Positions 31,644 through 42,282 of a stretch of 43,971 bases of DNA are shown in pieces; position 1 is the first letter of the stretch, and each line of letters begins with the position of its first letter. This DNA comes from Chara braunii (Eukaryota; Streptophyta; Charophyceae; Charales; Characeae). The notes under the pieces were generated by a model, which saw only the letters and a program-made list of their open reading frames with translations, was not told the DNA's origin and did not search any database. The translations under genes and the position numbers were made by a program. Location: the NCBI GenBank assembly GCA_003427395.1, contig BFEA01000029.1, positions 79,912 to 123,882 of the forward strand, given 5' to 3'.

Positions 31644-33029
31644 TTACAGGAGTTAGATTATATTTTGACAGACGGCAATGCTGACAATCCACTCTGCATA
31701 GAGGAGATTCTGCCAAAGATCTACCTTTTCATTAGGCACTGGCTTAGGGTAGACTCAGGATTAGCCAAGCAGAATAATTCTTGATGAAAGCGTGATATGG
31801 AGGTTACTCTCGATTTGGACTCATAGATTTAGCTTGGGGATTGACATGTCTTGTGTTACAGGTCCTCTTGATCATTTGGTTCAGGATCTGGAATAGATTC
31901 AACTTGATCCTACAAGGATCACCTTCTGTTATCACTGATAACAGGTCGGTTGCCGATTCGTCGGTGTACGACTCAACTCCAATTTATCCTCAATACTCAA
32001 CCTAAGAGGCTCTAGCCCTGGTGATTTTTGTTGTTTTACTAAGGTTTTCACCCGGACTTTTATTGAATGACCATTTAACGAAGGTACTGAGTATTTAATT
32101 ATGGTTGGTTGGACAAAGGTTGGGGCTTGCATAGCTAAAGCGAGAGGTATGAGTATAGAGATTGGTTGGCGTTGACCCCGTGTAGTGCGTGGACCTTGTT
32201 GACTCTTTGATGTGATTGCAAGTATGTTATGTGGTTCGGATTTTAGATTTGATTGTCTGCGATCACACATATATATATGGTTGTGAGGAGTTTCGTTGTG
32301 ATTGTGAGAAGTGATCGTCACATACTTATTCCCCTTTACATATGTATGTGTGTACCTATACTGGGTGTTCGCATGGCCTGAGGGGTCTAGGCTTAAGGGG
32401 TAAATAGGGGTTGAGATTGAGAAAAGAAAGAAACCCCTGCCTTATTGTTGAATGCTTCTTAAAAGTTTCTTAGTCAGACGTTAGTCCTGGGCCCGGATTC
32501 GAGGTCCTTGTCCAGGACATCCCAGACCCTAGACTCTGCATGAAAGGGATTACCCCTCAGGCAGAGTCTATTTGCCTTGCCTACCGGGACACTCAGCCTA
32601 AAGACCGGAAGTGTCGCGGAGGCCGCACGACTATTCCTTCGGCCGTGCAATATCGTGGAGGGGTAAACCCTCACGGTACTTCGAGTCTGACACTTGAGTG
32701 TCATAAGCGGTACTCGGATCTACGAGGGACCGCTTGATTATGGGCACTACATAGTATGCCATCACTGCGACTACTTGCGTATTCATGCTTTGCTAGTCGA
32801 TATGACTTAGCCCTGCGTCCGAGCAGTTTTATACTAAGTCTCGCGCGCGACGTCTATCTGATTACCGCATCGGGGAGTTATGGAATGACTACTAAGGGAC
32901 TAGGAGTGTTGTCACGTTGTTTGTTCTGTGTTGTTTCGTGTATATGTGTATGTGCATGTTTTTATTGTTATGTTCTTTCAAATGGTGTGCGCGTGGAATG
33001 TGGGATGCGTCCTAGTCGACCGACGACGA

Positions 33030-33430
33030 GTCGCACTTGGGACCTCAGCCCCCCAAGATGTTTGTTCACGTGCAGGTCCGATAGAGGTACCCCCTATGTT
33101 ACAACGAACGAGAAACACCCTCGGCTGGTCCATCTCTGCGATTGCACCTGATTAGCTTTCGTATTGTGGACTGGTAGCTCGGTGGGGATACGCCCACCAA
33201 AGGGAGGTGACAACTCCCGTAAGGTGGAGGTAAGTCGTGCCTTGCGTAGGCCCTATCCTGTTGTAGGGGCTCGTGAGAGGTATGGCTGGTGCACTCGGCC
33301 GGAGCGGCTTGCGGAAGCTCCATGTATATTTGCGACGAGGATTAAGACCAACTCCTGCGTGACGTGGCCGGGAGGGTCCCGCGCTGCCTCATGCGATGCC
33401 AGACCGATGCGCTCGACAACGCTTGGAGGG
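33030..33430 (+). repeat. 3' block of composite repeat copy 2
   Basis: Plus-strand match to the reverse complement of 6240-6640. The G/C content is higher than in the array part. Similarity fades after GACCGATGCGCTCGACAA near 33420. Confidence 0.85.
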
Positions 33431-35030
33431 GAGGAAGGTCTTGGGAAGCGGCCTGACGTGGTGGGAACTCCTCGCTATGACACATATAGGAGTTGGGAGG
33501 TAGTAGTGGTAAGGAAGCTACACAGAAGGTTGCGATGGTGGGTTTAACCGGTAGAGAGAACGCCACGGCTTTTTGTTGAAACGCGAAATATTCATGGAGC
33601 AGTGACCATCATATTTTTCTTCAGGGGTCTTCCTCTTCAGGGTGTGACTGGTCTTCTTGATCTATTAGGCTTTGTTTCGACAGTTTGAGCATGTCACGCG
33701 AAACGGAGGTGAAACACATTGAGTGGGGAACACGAAGATAAGGAAGCGTTTTTTGATTGGCATGAAATAGTTGATCTCGTGTGCAAATGGGGGCAGGTGG
33801 GGCTGTGAATTAGGGCATGGGCTGATCACAGCCTTTGGGGAGGAAGTGACATGGCTTAGGGTGTAATCTTTTGTATGTTTTTCCCCTCACCTTCCCTTAT
33901 TCCCTCCTCTCTCGATTTGTGTCTTTTCCTCCGTCTCTGTTGTTTTTTCTGCTTCTGCCCGCCTCTTGTCCTTTTGTCTTACTAGATCGGAACTCCTGCG
34001 AGGTGTCGTTGGCAGGTTCAACGAGGACTATCGTGACGAGCTCTGAGAGGGGCTTGGCTTGTTGGCCTTCTGCTTCCGATGGGAGGAGGTTGGTCTCTCC
34101 CTTAAAGAAGGCATAGGGGGTAAGTTTTGTGGTGAGATTGAAGGAGGAATTGAGATTGGTGGATAGCAGGTTATAATAACAGAAAAATTGTAGGGTGGTA
34201 CGATATATATAATTTTTGTTGTGAATCTTCGAGTGGTAGTTTTTTCCTGATTAGTTTCTCATTTGTTTTTTTAGTTTTCTAAGCGTTTATAGCGATTAGA
34301 TTTCCGAAGTTAATTGTGGTGACTAATATTATGTTGGATATTCACATACATAATTCTAACCCTATATTTCAATAAACAGTAAATTCATAATTTCTAAAAT
34401 CTGAAAGTTAAATTCTTATAGATTTTCCAACTTTATCCTTAAAATCATTGCCGTATAAGTTTACTCCTAAATCTTTTACGCTCTTGAGTGATTTTCCTGA
34501 GGCTGATATACGCAAATCAGAGTTTAAACTTTGATATAAAAAAGGTAATCCTCAAATAGTTTCATCATAGTTGGTCTTCAAAATTCGAGTTCCTATTGAG
34601 TTCCATAAAAATAGTTTTACGTTCGGATAGCTCACATCAGAAACCTATATTTGTGCTTCTTACTTCAAACCATGTTATTTGGAATAATTCTTCAAAATCC
34701 AACACGGGAGGCAGGGGCTTGTGGTGGCGACGAGGGGGGGAGATAACGCGCTATGCCGTGAAGGGGCTAGCCTGCAGGGTGGAAATAGGGCATAGCAGCG
34801 GTAAAGATGGGAGCTTCATTGTGGTAAGACTTGCCAGAGCAGGGTTGAGAGAAATTTTGTGTGGGATGCCTGCAACCGGTGCCGGAATTACGCAGGTGTG
34901 CTAATTGATTGATTGTTTTCGTTAAAAAAGGGGGGGCATGCAGGAGCTGGATGATCCGAACTACAACTATGGTGGTGAGGGGGCTTGGCTGCTATCTGCT
35001 GATGTCCTTGGTCCCGGTGGTTGCGAATGG
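33431..35030. other. unassigned DNA, AT-rich at 34200-34680
   Basis: No gene or family recognised. 33880-33980 is pyrimidine-rich, 34200-34680 AT-rich and stop-dense. Confidence 0.4.
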
Positions 35031-35039
35031 ACGAGGCCA

Positions 35040-35715
35040 GAACGACGCTGGTCGGTGCTAGGGCTTGGTCGCACTGCCCTGTAACTCGAGTTGTACGGGG
35101 GTATGAGACCTGGTAGAGAGATCTGGAGAGTCGTTGAGGGTGGAAGGCATTCTAGTGTCCATTGGTGAGTTGGTTTTCAGTCGACGCTGGCCGGAGCCGC
35201 GGCGGGTCGCTTCGCCCTGTAGCCTAGCAGGTGGGGGTTTTCTGGGGTGGGTCGTGCCACTCTGTAACCTAGCAGTTGGGGGTGTGAGGCCTAGTAAAGA
35301 TTGAGTATCGGGACGTAGGGGGGAGGCAGATAGGGTTGGGCCGCTGAAAACACTAATGCATGTGTTTTTTTTTTCAGTCTGAATGTGCTGCTTATGGTTG
35401 CCAATGGTGTCTAACGAATGATTTAGGACTCAGGGGATTCCTAGCAACTCATCTTAGGAGGCTCCATTGCTGTTAGACTCAGTGATCTGCGGATGTCTGA
35501 AGCCAGAACGACGCTGGCCGATGCTGGGGTGTTGCCCTGTAACCTGCTGATGCAGGAGTGTGGGGCCTGGTAGAGAGATCTGGGAATGCTTTGGGGTAGG
35601 CATTCCAAGGGACAACCAAGGGTTGTTGCTGGGGCGACGCTGGTCGGAGGAGCTGGGGTGAGTCGTGTTGCCCTGTAACCCAACAAGGTGGGGGTGTGAG
35701 GCCTGGAAGAGCTCG
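35040..35715 (+). repeat. degenerate tandem repeat, four to five units, about 130 bp
   Basis: Units begin near 35042, 35179, 35508 and 35635 with CGACGCTGG-CGG-GCTGGGG. They continue CCCTGTAAC-AGCAGGTGGGGGTGTGAG-CCTGGTAGAGAGATCTGG and some end GGCATTC. A partial extra copy (CTCTGTAACCTAGCAGTTGGGGGTGTGAGGCC) lies near 35262. The two middle units are separated by unrelated DNA (35300-35500). Confidence 0.85.
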
Positions 35716-36070
35716 GCAAGGAGTAAGACAGTGCTGAAGAGTTTTATAAGGGTTTGCCAGGGATTTCGAGGTTTTCGAGCACTTGTAGGACTCTTGTTCG
35801 GCGATTGTTGCTGTGGGTAGCCCCCTTTTATCTGATGATTGCTGTGGAAATTTTCTAAACAGCTTAGAATCTCCAAAAGGTTACTAGTGTACTTGCAGCA
35901 CCTTGTGTAGATTGCACAGTTGTCTTTCTTAGCCGCAGCCGAGTAATGGCCCCGGGATCTCAAGGATTTTCCATAAACTCCTCAATTTCTCAATATGATT
36001 TTGAAAGGGACGCTGGGCCCGGTTCCCAGCACGTGCTGCTCCCCACGAATAGATTGGAGCAAGTCTCCTG

Positions 36071-36084
36071 TAAAAAAAAAAAAA
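36071..36084 (+). repeat. poly(A) run of 14 bases
   Basis: An A homopolymer followed by GAAGAGGTCCTATGTTTGTG, of which GAGGTCCTATGTTTGTG also follows the U6 A-tail at 26046-26062. Confidence 0.7.
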
Positions 36085-36099
36085 AAGAAGAGGTCCTAT

Positions 36100-36930
36100 G
36101 TTTGTGCTTGAAAAGCATGAATGTGGTCATAAACCGCCTGCGGTGCATTTAGTGCCAACCGACTGTGATAGTCCTCTGGATACCCCTGATCGGTATTAGC
36201 CTCTGATGGGGCGGGGTCTATGACCAACACGGGTGTGAGTGGGAGAGCCAGTGTGGTGTGTGGGAGAGTGTTGGCCATAGCCTCTGCTGCTACTGGGCTC
36301 TATGAGAGGGGTGGGGACGATGAGAAAGGGAGGCGCAGCTACTGGCAAAATGCTCGGTCTTTACGTTAGCCGGACCCCCACGGCGGCCCCACCCCATCTC
36401 TGACCACGGCTGTTGGGGTGGGGGGCAACATGAATTACCTCGTTTGCGAGGCCCTATGCTTGGGAGAAGAACATTGTGCTTTGTTAGCATGGCCATAGCA
36501 CCAGAGGGCGCCGTATCCTCGCACGAGAGCTACCATAGCGTGGGAGGGAGGGATTCCCCGCCGACTCTGAATATTATCCATAATCACTTTGTTAGCAATG
36601 ATTTTTTTTCAGCGCGGTGTGGGACTGATCTTCGCTCACCTGCGGGGATGTCCCACTTGTCCTGATTTCTTTGTTTTTGGCCGTTGATCTTTATAATCGA
36701 CGGCAAGAGATGGAGAGTCCGGGTTAGCGGGTGCGCTCCCCGTTTGTCGTACGTGGATCTACTCGTGCCATAAAAGCCTTTTGATTGACACAAGTCATCT
36801 TGACAATTCCGCAACGGTTGGTCTGGCGCCAACCTCTAGCGCGCTAAGCGAAAGCGCCTCGGTGACTTGGAGCGACGCATTGGCGGGAAAAAGCGGAGGC
36901 GATTTTACACCGAGGTGTGTTACCATCGGA
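36100..36930. other. unassigned DNA
   Basis: No gene or family recognised. It ends at a 27-base T run (36932-36958). Confidence 0.4.
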
Positions 36931-37104
36931 GTTTTTTTTTTTTTTTTTTTTTTTTTTTCTGTGAGTTTGCAACTCGCTGTCCATGGATGTGTTTTTTTGT
37001 TTTGTTTTTGTTCCCCCCCCAAAAAAAGAAGATTTTTTTTTTTTTGCGTTCTTCTTCTGCCCTCTTTGGTTATTGCCTTGGTTTTTACCAACTGGCCTAG
37101 CTCA

Positions 37105-37227
37105 GTTGATACACGCACACCAAAACCTGTTTTCTGATTTTTAGACGTAACTGCGGCCAGATACATTCACGTCTGGCTGTAAATGCGGTCAGATACATTT
37201 ACGATGGTGCTAGTGTGAGTACGGCCT
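37105..37227. mobile_element. MITE, family of 41199-41324 (right end clear)
   Basis: The right end GGTGCTAGTGTGAGTACGGCCT and the internal CTGGCTGTAAATGCGGTCAGATACATTTA match the copies at 38728-38884 and 41199-41324. The left end is unclear; GATACACGCACACC at 37109 may be its decayed form. Confidence 0.6.
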
Positions 37228-37692
37228 CCGTTGGTACACTCATGAACTGTTGTAAAAGAGTTGGAAAAGAAAAGTACAATAGGAAAAAAAAAAAAAAAAA
37301 CCGGATTAGAAGTGTTTGTGAATAGACAAGTATTTGACAAGGGCTTAAAGAATTAGCCTACTATATATGGCAGTTCTGTTTGTGACGATATATATATATA
37401 TATATATATTGTGACGATATATATACACGGGGGTGGAGGCAGCCGCCGCTCAACCTACATCCACGTGGGCGGCCTTGTACGCAAGAGGTTCTGAACAGGG
37501 GGAGTTATAAGGAAGAAGATAAAAAATTGAACTCAATTTTCCTTGGTTTTCTTTTCTCCTTTTTTCTTTTTTTCGCATTTGCGCTCTGATATTCTTGTGA
37601 CAATATATATTTATGAATGCAGCTCAAATGCCGCTAGCCGGCGCCTGCTTCTTTCTGTCAATCATCGGTGACGTCAGCCTCTAATTCTACCT

Positions 37693-37693
<1 letters not shown>

Positions 37694-37723
<30 letters not shown>
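37694..37723 (+). repeat. poly(A) run of 30 bases
   Basis: Uninterrupted A homopolymer. No matching target duplication seen. Confidence 0.9.
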
Positions 37724-37726
<3 letters not shown>

Positions 37727-38150
37727 CGTCTTGATGAGTACTCTCCCTTCTCAGATTCTTCTTGTCGTTCTGTCTGGTCTCCCTCTTCCTCGTTTTTCCT
37801 CCATGCCGCCTCGCGTTGCCTCGTCGGTTCTCAGCAAAACAACGGCTGTATGTACATTGTACACTCTTTCTCCTGAGCATCCTGTATGCCATCGCCAGCC
37901 TGCACATAGCGTTATTTAGGCCATCGTCTTTCTTCTTGTGGCATGAGTTCCACCATCGCTACCCCTTCCCACAGCGTTAGTCTGGCCTTCGTCTGTCTTC
38001 TACTTTTTTTTTTTTTTTTTTTTTCCCCAGATGTTACAATTTGCAATTAATTCTGTTGATTTTTCCTGTGTCTTTTTTTGCCCGCCACCCCCCCTCGTTG
38101 CCCTTCCCCCCTGTCGGATTCTTTTTTTTTTTTTTTCCTTCCTTCCAAAC

Positions 38151-38358
38151 ATAACAAAATCGTTCCTTTTCTTTTCTTCGTCTTTTCTTTCTCTACGTCA
38201 TCATTTCCACCACCATTTCGTGCATCCCGAGATTAAAAAAAAAGAAAAAAGAAAAAAAAAGAAAAAAGAAAAGAAAAAAAGAAAAAAAGAAAAAAAGAAA
38301 AAAAAAAAGAAAAAAAGAAAAAAAAAGGAAGAAAAAAGAAAAGGAACGATTTTGTTAT
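38151..38358. mobile_element. inverted-repeat element with 25-bp ends and A-rich core
   Basis: ATAACAAAATCGTTCCTTTTCTTTT at the left end is the reverse complement of the right end at 38334-38358. Between them, 38234-38333 is an (A)nG tract, almost pure purine. This fits a MITE or foldback whose centre has expanded as a microsatellite. Target duplication not found. Confidence 0.65.
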
Positions 38359-38487
38359 CACTGGGAACGATCCAGTGCTATTCAGAAAATAAGGCGCCAT
38401 CTCGGTAGGTCTTCTTCCCGCTCTACCGTCCCTCCATCTCTCCTTACTGCATCGAAAACGGTGATGGCACCTGGTGGCACCGTTTCT

Positions 38488-38512
38488 CTCTCTCTATCTC
38501 TCTATCCCTCTT

Positions 38513-38545
<33 letters not shown>

Positions 38546-38546
38546 G
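38488..38546. repeat. CT microsatellite
   Basis: Mostly CTCTCT with TCCC, TTT and GTG interruptions. The short Ser/Leu-rich frames across it are repeat-derived. Confidence 0.9.
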
Positions 38547-38727
38547 TGTCTCTGGGCCTCGCTCCGCTACCCAATACATGCACAAAAGACAAAAAATATG
38601 GTGGTGTATCTTTCCATGTTCTAGCCGAAGATTCATTCTCATTTTGCACATTTGGTGAGCAAATGCGCGAGGCTCTCTCTGCCTTTCTCCTTTGAATAAA
38701 TGATAAAACCAACGGCTGCCGCTTCGT

Positions 38728-38884
38728 AGGGCATACTCATACCAGGACTCTTTGTTCTAAGCTCTGGACGTGATTGCGGATTCATCCGCATATGGCCGTA
38801 ATCTCGGTGAGATTCATCGACGTATTTGCCGCAATTACGGTCAGATACACTTAGGAAGGTCCTAGTGTGAGCAATGCGCTTAGG
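38728..38884. mobile_element. MITE, second copy
   Basis: Left end AGGGCATACTCATACCAGGACTCTT; the right end reads in reverse complement as AAGCGCATTGCTCACACTAGGACCTT. The internal AATTACGGTCAGATACACTTAGGAAGG matches the other copies. Confidence 0.75.
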
Positions 38885-39501
38885 GTATGTACATGGCAGC
38901 GGAATTGGAGGCAGAGCATGCGCTCATAGGTGTGCGCGCACGTGGCCATGGTTGTGAACGTTATTAAAAATAAAATCCCTTTTTTAATTGCTCATCATTT
39001 TTTTCAGAAGCGGTTGTTTACTCATTGATCGATGATCGATGGCCGTAGATAGATCGTATGTCCGCAGACCAATGGCTGCAGACCGATTCATTAAATAGTT
39101 TTTTTTTTTTTAATTTAATTTTAAGAAAAACATTATTTCATTAACATCATTGAAAAATTTAGGTGATTTGTGACATGATAGATACAGATAGTAGATGTTG
39201 CTCCTTAGTTTCCTAAGATAGTCGACGATCATCATCGTTAAGAAAACAAGGAAAGGATAATCATCCTGTTTGTCCATCATCGCGGGGACGTGGTCCCCCA
39301 CCCAGAACAAAAACTGACTGATTTTTTTGATTTTTAATTTTAATTTTAATTTTAATTTATTTATTAAGTGACTTATTTCAGAGTGTCGATCTCTTTTTTT
39401 TTCCATATATACATATATATATTTGTAAGTGCGGAGTCTCTCATCCGCTAATTATAATTTTTTAGACATCTCTCTCTCTCGGAGGATTGATTAACTTTGT
39501 A

Positions 39502-39563
39502 GAATTGAGATGAACCATTCCCCTCTTTGGCAGGGGCCATGCTAATCTTCTCTCGATCAATGT
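39502..39563 (-). pseudogene. U6 snRNA-like fragment 1
   Basis: The reverse complement contains GAGAGAAGATTAGCATGGCC and CCTGCCAAAGAGG, the central U6 region. Its far end, TGGTTCATCTCAATTC, is shared with the next fragment rather than with U6. Confidence 0.7.
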
Positions 39564-39575
39564 ATGTAATCCTTG

Positions 39576-39656
39576 GAATTCAGATGAACCATGACCCTCT
39601 TGGGCAGGGGCCCTGCAAGCCTTCTGTGTATCGTTCCAGTTCTGGACGGATGTTCT
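39576..39656 (-). pseudogene. U6 snRNA-like fragment 2
   Basis: The reverse complement runs GAACATCCG, CTGGAACGATACACAGAAGG, GGGCCCCTGCCCAAGAGG and ATGGTTCATCTGAATTC. This covers U6 from the 5' stem-loop end past the ACAGAGA box (here ACACAGA). Tandem with fragment 1, sharing a non-U6 flank. Confidence 0.7.
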
Positions 39657-39712
39657 GAATGACTGGTGAACTGACAGATTGCGGAAGGTACACAAGCAAA
39701 GAGGGAAAAACC

Positions 39713-39737
39713 TTTTTTTTTTTTTTTTTTTTTTTTT
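39713..39737. repeat. poly(T) run of 25 bases
   Basis: Uninterrupted T homopolymer; a (CTT)n microsatellite follows at 39909-39932. Confidence 0.9.
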
Positions 39738-40763
39738 GAAGAATCCCGCGCGGGTGATAGTGATGCTGGTAAGAGCAGACACCACCACTATCACCCCAGG
39801 GGGGGGGCTCCAAAAGCTCATGTACATTCAGGAACAAGGGACGACTTTGGTTGACAGCGCAGGTGTGGTTATGTGTTCATCGCGCTTGAGTCACACTTTG
39901 TTTGACTTGCTCTTCTTCTTCTTCTTCTTCTTCAAGGGACGAAAATACAAAAGCACGCAATATATTATTTTGTTATGCAATATTTTTTCTATGCAAAAAA
40001 TCGATTGAAATGTGATCCGGCGTCAGCTTTAATAGGCTTTGTTTGTTTGTCAAAAAGAGAGTTATGTTCGCTTCAAGAACAGAGATGATTGCATGCCGGT
40101 TGGGATATGGCTCCCCGACCGGTTTCGACCGCAGCCACGTGGTCATCCTCAGGGGGTTCCACCGTACGCCTCCCCTCGGCGGAAGCGCCCATCATTCCGC
40201 CTAACCCACCTCCGCCGTCGAAAGCCCATCGTTCCGACAAACCTACCTCCGTCTGTAGAGTTTGGCATCTGGTGTGGGGGTGAGTGATAGTCTGCTTTGA
40301 TTTTAGTCACAGGTACCTTGAGGGCAGTGGTTGGTGGTCCCCACCACCTCAGAGGGGTATCAGTTGTCGGGCAGTCGTTGATGCTTAACCACGGCCGGGG
40401 TTAAGGTGGATTATCGCTCACAGTGTAATCGGTGAGGCGATGCTGCAGACTGTTGTTGAGCGTTCAGCCCCTGATGAGTAGGTAGGTGAAACTCCGACGA
40501 AACAGTTTGTCACAGCCCCTCGTTTCTTGTCGTCTTCTCCCTTTTGTCCCTCCCTCTCTGCCCAAGGCTTACCGCAGGCAGCTCTGTGTAGCAAAGAATC
40601 TCGATCCGACCTTGAGGCAAAACGTTTTTCAAGTTTTTTTTTTTTTTTTTTTTTTAATAAATAGCTACATTGTTCTCTCTCAATTTCACCTCACACTACC
40701 TACCTACCACTAAAACTAATTATAGTCGTGCGGGGGACCCCGTAGCAGCCACAACCTTGTCCA

Positions 40764-40777
40764 CACGGTTGTTCAGT

Positions 40778-40819
<42 letters not shown>

Positions 40820-40833
40820 CACGGTTGTTCAGT
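40764..40833 (-). mobile_element. poly(A)-only insertion with 14-bp target duplication
   Basis: CACGGTTGTTCAGT occurs at 40764-40777 and again at 40820-40833. Between them is one G and 41 T. On the minus strand this is a pure poly(A) with no body, flanked by a target duplication of the length LINE machinery makes. An extremely 5'-truncated retroposition is the natural reading. Confidence 0.75.
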
Positions 40834-41198
40834 TTATTGTTCTGATGAACGTAGTTTTTTTGTTTTTATTTTTATTTTTACAGGAACCTTCCCTCGCCCT
40901 TGTCCGGCAGGACGACCCGGGCAACCAAGGTGACCCGGGCGGCCCGTTTGGTATTATGAGATCAGTCAGTTAGGGCCGCTGTCAGACTTCCCATCCCGAA
41001 GTGCCTAGCCATACGGCACACTGAACGGAAAAAAAGGAGTGCATCTCCCCGCAGAAGATGGCGAGATACACTTGTTTCGATTCATAGTAACGGATGAATC
41101 TTTCCTGTTTCTGTGAGAAGATGCAATCGCTTCTTTTTCGTTTCGTGCGCCGTGTGGCGACGGCCTGAGAGACTGTTGTAAGTGGGTGCCGTCTACTC

Positions 41199-41324
41199 TC
41201 AGGGCATACTCCCACTAGGACTTTCTCCACTTGCTCTGGACATGATTACGGTGAGATGCATTCAGCTCTGGCTGTGATTGCTGTCAGATACATTCAGGAA
41301 AGTGCTAGTGTGAGTATGCCCTGA
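41199..41324. mobile_element. MITE with 27-bp terminal inverted repeats
   Basis: The left end TCAGGGCATACTCCCACTAG continues GACTTTC and is matched by the reverse complement of 41298-41324, with about two mismatches. The 126-bp element has no coding capacity. It is the best-preserved of three copies here. It ends 29 bases before the LINE target duplication. Confidence 0.85.
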
Positions 41325-41368
41325 AGTAATCAAGACAGTTGAGCTGGAGTGTGAGAAACGGTGTGTCC

Positions 41369-41686
41369 TCACTGCAAATGCTGGAAGGATGTGGCTACGT
41401 AGTACAGGCCTGTAGGGCGATCGTGTGCTCCACAATCTGGGACGTGAGGAACAAGGCAGTTTTTCAGGGAAAAGGAACATCCGACATCGACATCAAGTCA
41501 TCCACCTGTCACAAATTAAGGCATTACATAAAGGCAGATTGGGACAGACGGACTGGTGGATTGCATACCAGGGGGAAGACTTTGAGATGGTTCCTCAGGA
41601 CATGGGGGAGCTGCAGAGGAGCCAAGTGGCTGGTAACAGTAGGTTCAGATGGCAAGTTGGTTTTCTGTAACTGGTTAAAAAAATGA
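41369..41686 (+). CDS. LINE reverse transcriptase protein, C-terminal end only
   Basis: The open frame reads LQMLEGCGYVVQACRAIVC, STIWDVRNKAVFQGKG and HYIKADWDRRTGG and stops at 41686. The IW..RN..VF.GK pattern is typical of the region downstream of RT in plant L1-like elements. About 105 codons remain, with no start of their own; RT and endonuclease domains are absent. Confidence 0.75.
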   Translation, partial: SLQMLEGCGYVVQACRAIVCSTIWDVRNKAVFQGKGTSDIDIKSSTCHKLRHYIKADWDRRTGGLHTRGKTLRWFLRTWGSCRGAKWLVTVGSDGKLVFCNWLKK

Positions 41687-42282
41687 TAAGATAGTTATAA
41701 GGAATAGGGTTCCCTGTAGGGTTTAATAGACATGGCTCATGAGTAGTTAATTACCGTGTGGTTTGTAAGTGGTAAATGGTTTCCTTTATTGGATATGTTT
41801 ATAACTTTTGTTGTTGGGTCTAATAATTCTGTTTGTCTGTTATGGTTGTTAAATTTCTGATGAAGCCTTTGTTGTAGAGCTTGGAAGTAGAAGGCAATAC
41901 CAGGACACTCGGTTAGCTTAGCCACAGGAGGCAGGCAGAATGGTTTCTTAGAGGCTGAGTGCAATTTTTTTTTTTGGGAAAAGGGGTTGGAGTGTCAGAG
42001 GGGGCGGTCGCCCAGCAGGTCGAAAGAATAGGCCTGCAATAAGCAGAATAGGTGTAGGCCATGAAGAGCAGAGGGCTCTACATAAACGTTGGTTTGGTTT
42101 TCAGCTAACTGTAGCCTGTCTCAGTAAACAGTTAAGCAGTGACCTAGGACTCATAAACTGAAGCTGGATTACATCCGGTGACATGGTTAACCTCCGGGTT
42201 GTTTGTTGAGGATTCCCGGCCTCAAAGTTACTCTTTGCTTTGAATAAAGGATCCTCTACCTTTTCCCGAAAAAAAAAAAAGA
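41369..42282 (+). mobile_element. 5'-truncated LINE (non-LTR retrotransposon), 914 bp
   Basis: Flanked by 15-bp target duplications AGAAACGGTGTGTCC (41354-41368) and AGAAATGGTGTGTCC (42283-42297), one mismatch. The first 318 bp encode the end of an ORF2-like protein; a 3' UTR follows, then AATAAA at 42243-42248 and a poly(A) from 42269. Truncation at the 5' end is usual for target-primed reverse transcription. Complete TSDs and few lesions suggest a fairly young insertion. Confidence 0.9.

Larger units (their letters stand above)
30489..33430 (+). mobile_element. composite non-coding repeat, copy 2 (plus strand)
   Basis: Inverted relative to copy 1 (6240-10580) and colinear with it: H1 hairpins 30489-30870, linker 30885-31020, H2 hairpins 31094-31643, middle part 31840-32760, 3' block 33030-33430. 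Anchors in the middle include TTACAGGTCCT, GATCCTACAAGGATCA and TATGGGCACTACATAGTA, each matched in copy 1. No shared open frame. Its left edge lies beside the adapter artefact, so it may be cut short there. Confidence 0.7.

Noticed and set aside
36781-37166. Open frames of 118-123 codons on both strands
   Set aside because: They consist largely of poly-Phe or poly-Lys from homopolymer tracts; no domain.
39110-39406. 98-codon minus-strand frame with a Lys-Leu repeat
   Set aside because: The KLKLKLK part is a TTTTAA microsatellite at 39335-39365; the rest has no motif.
40468-40515. Hammerhead ribozyme-like core (CTGATGAG ... CGACGAAAC ... TGTC)
   Set aside because: Stem II could form with a mismatch and stem III is only 3 bp, but the sequence before CTGATGA does not pair with that after TGTC, so stem I is missing. 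Likely chance.
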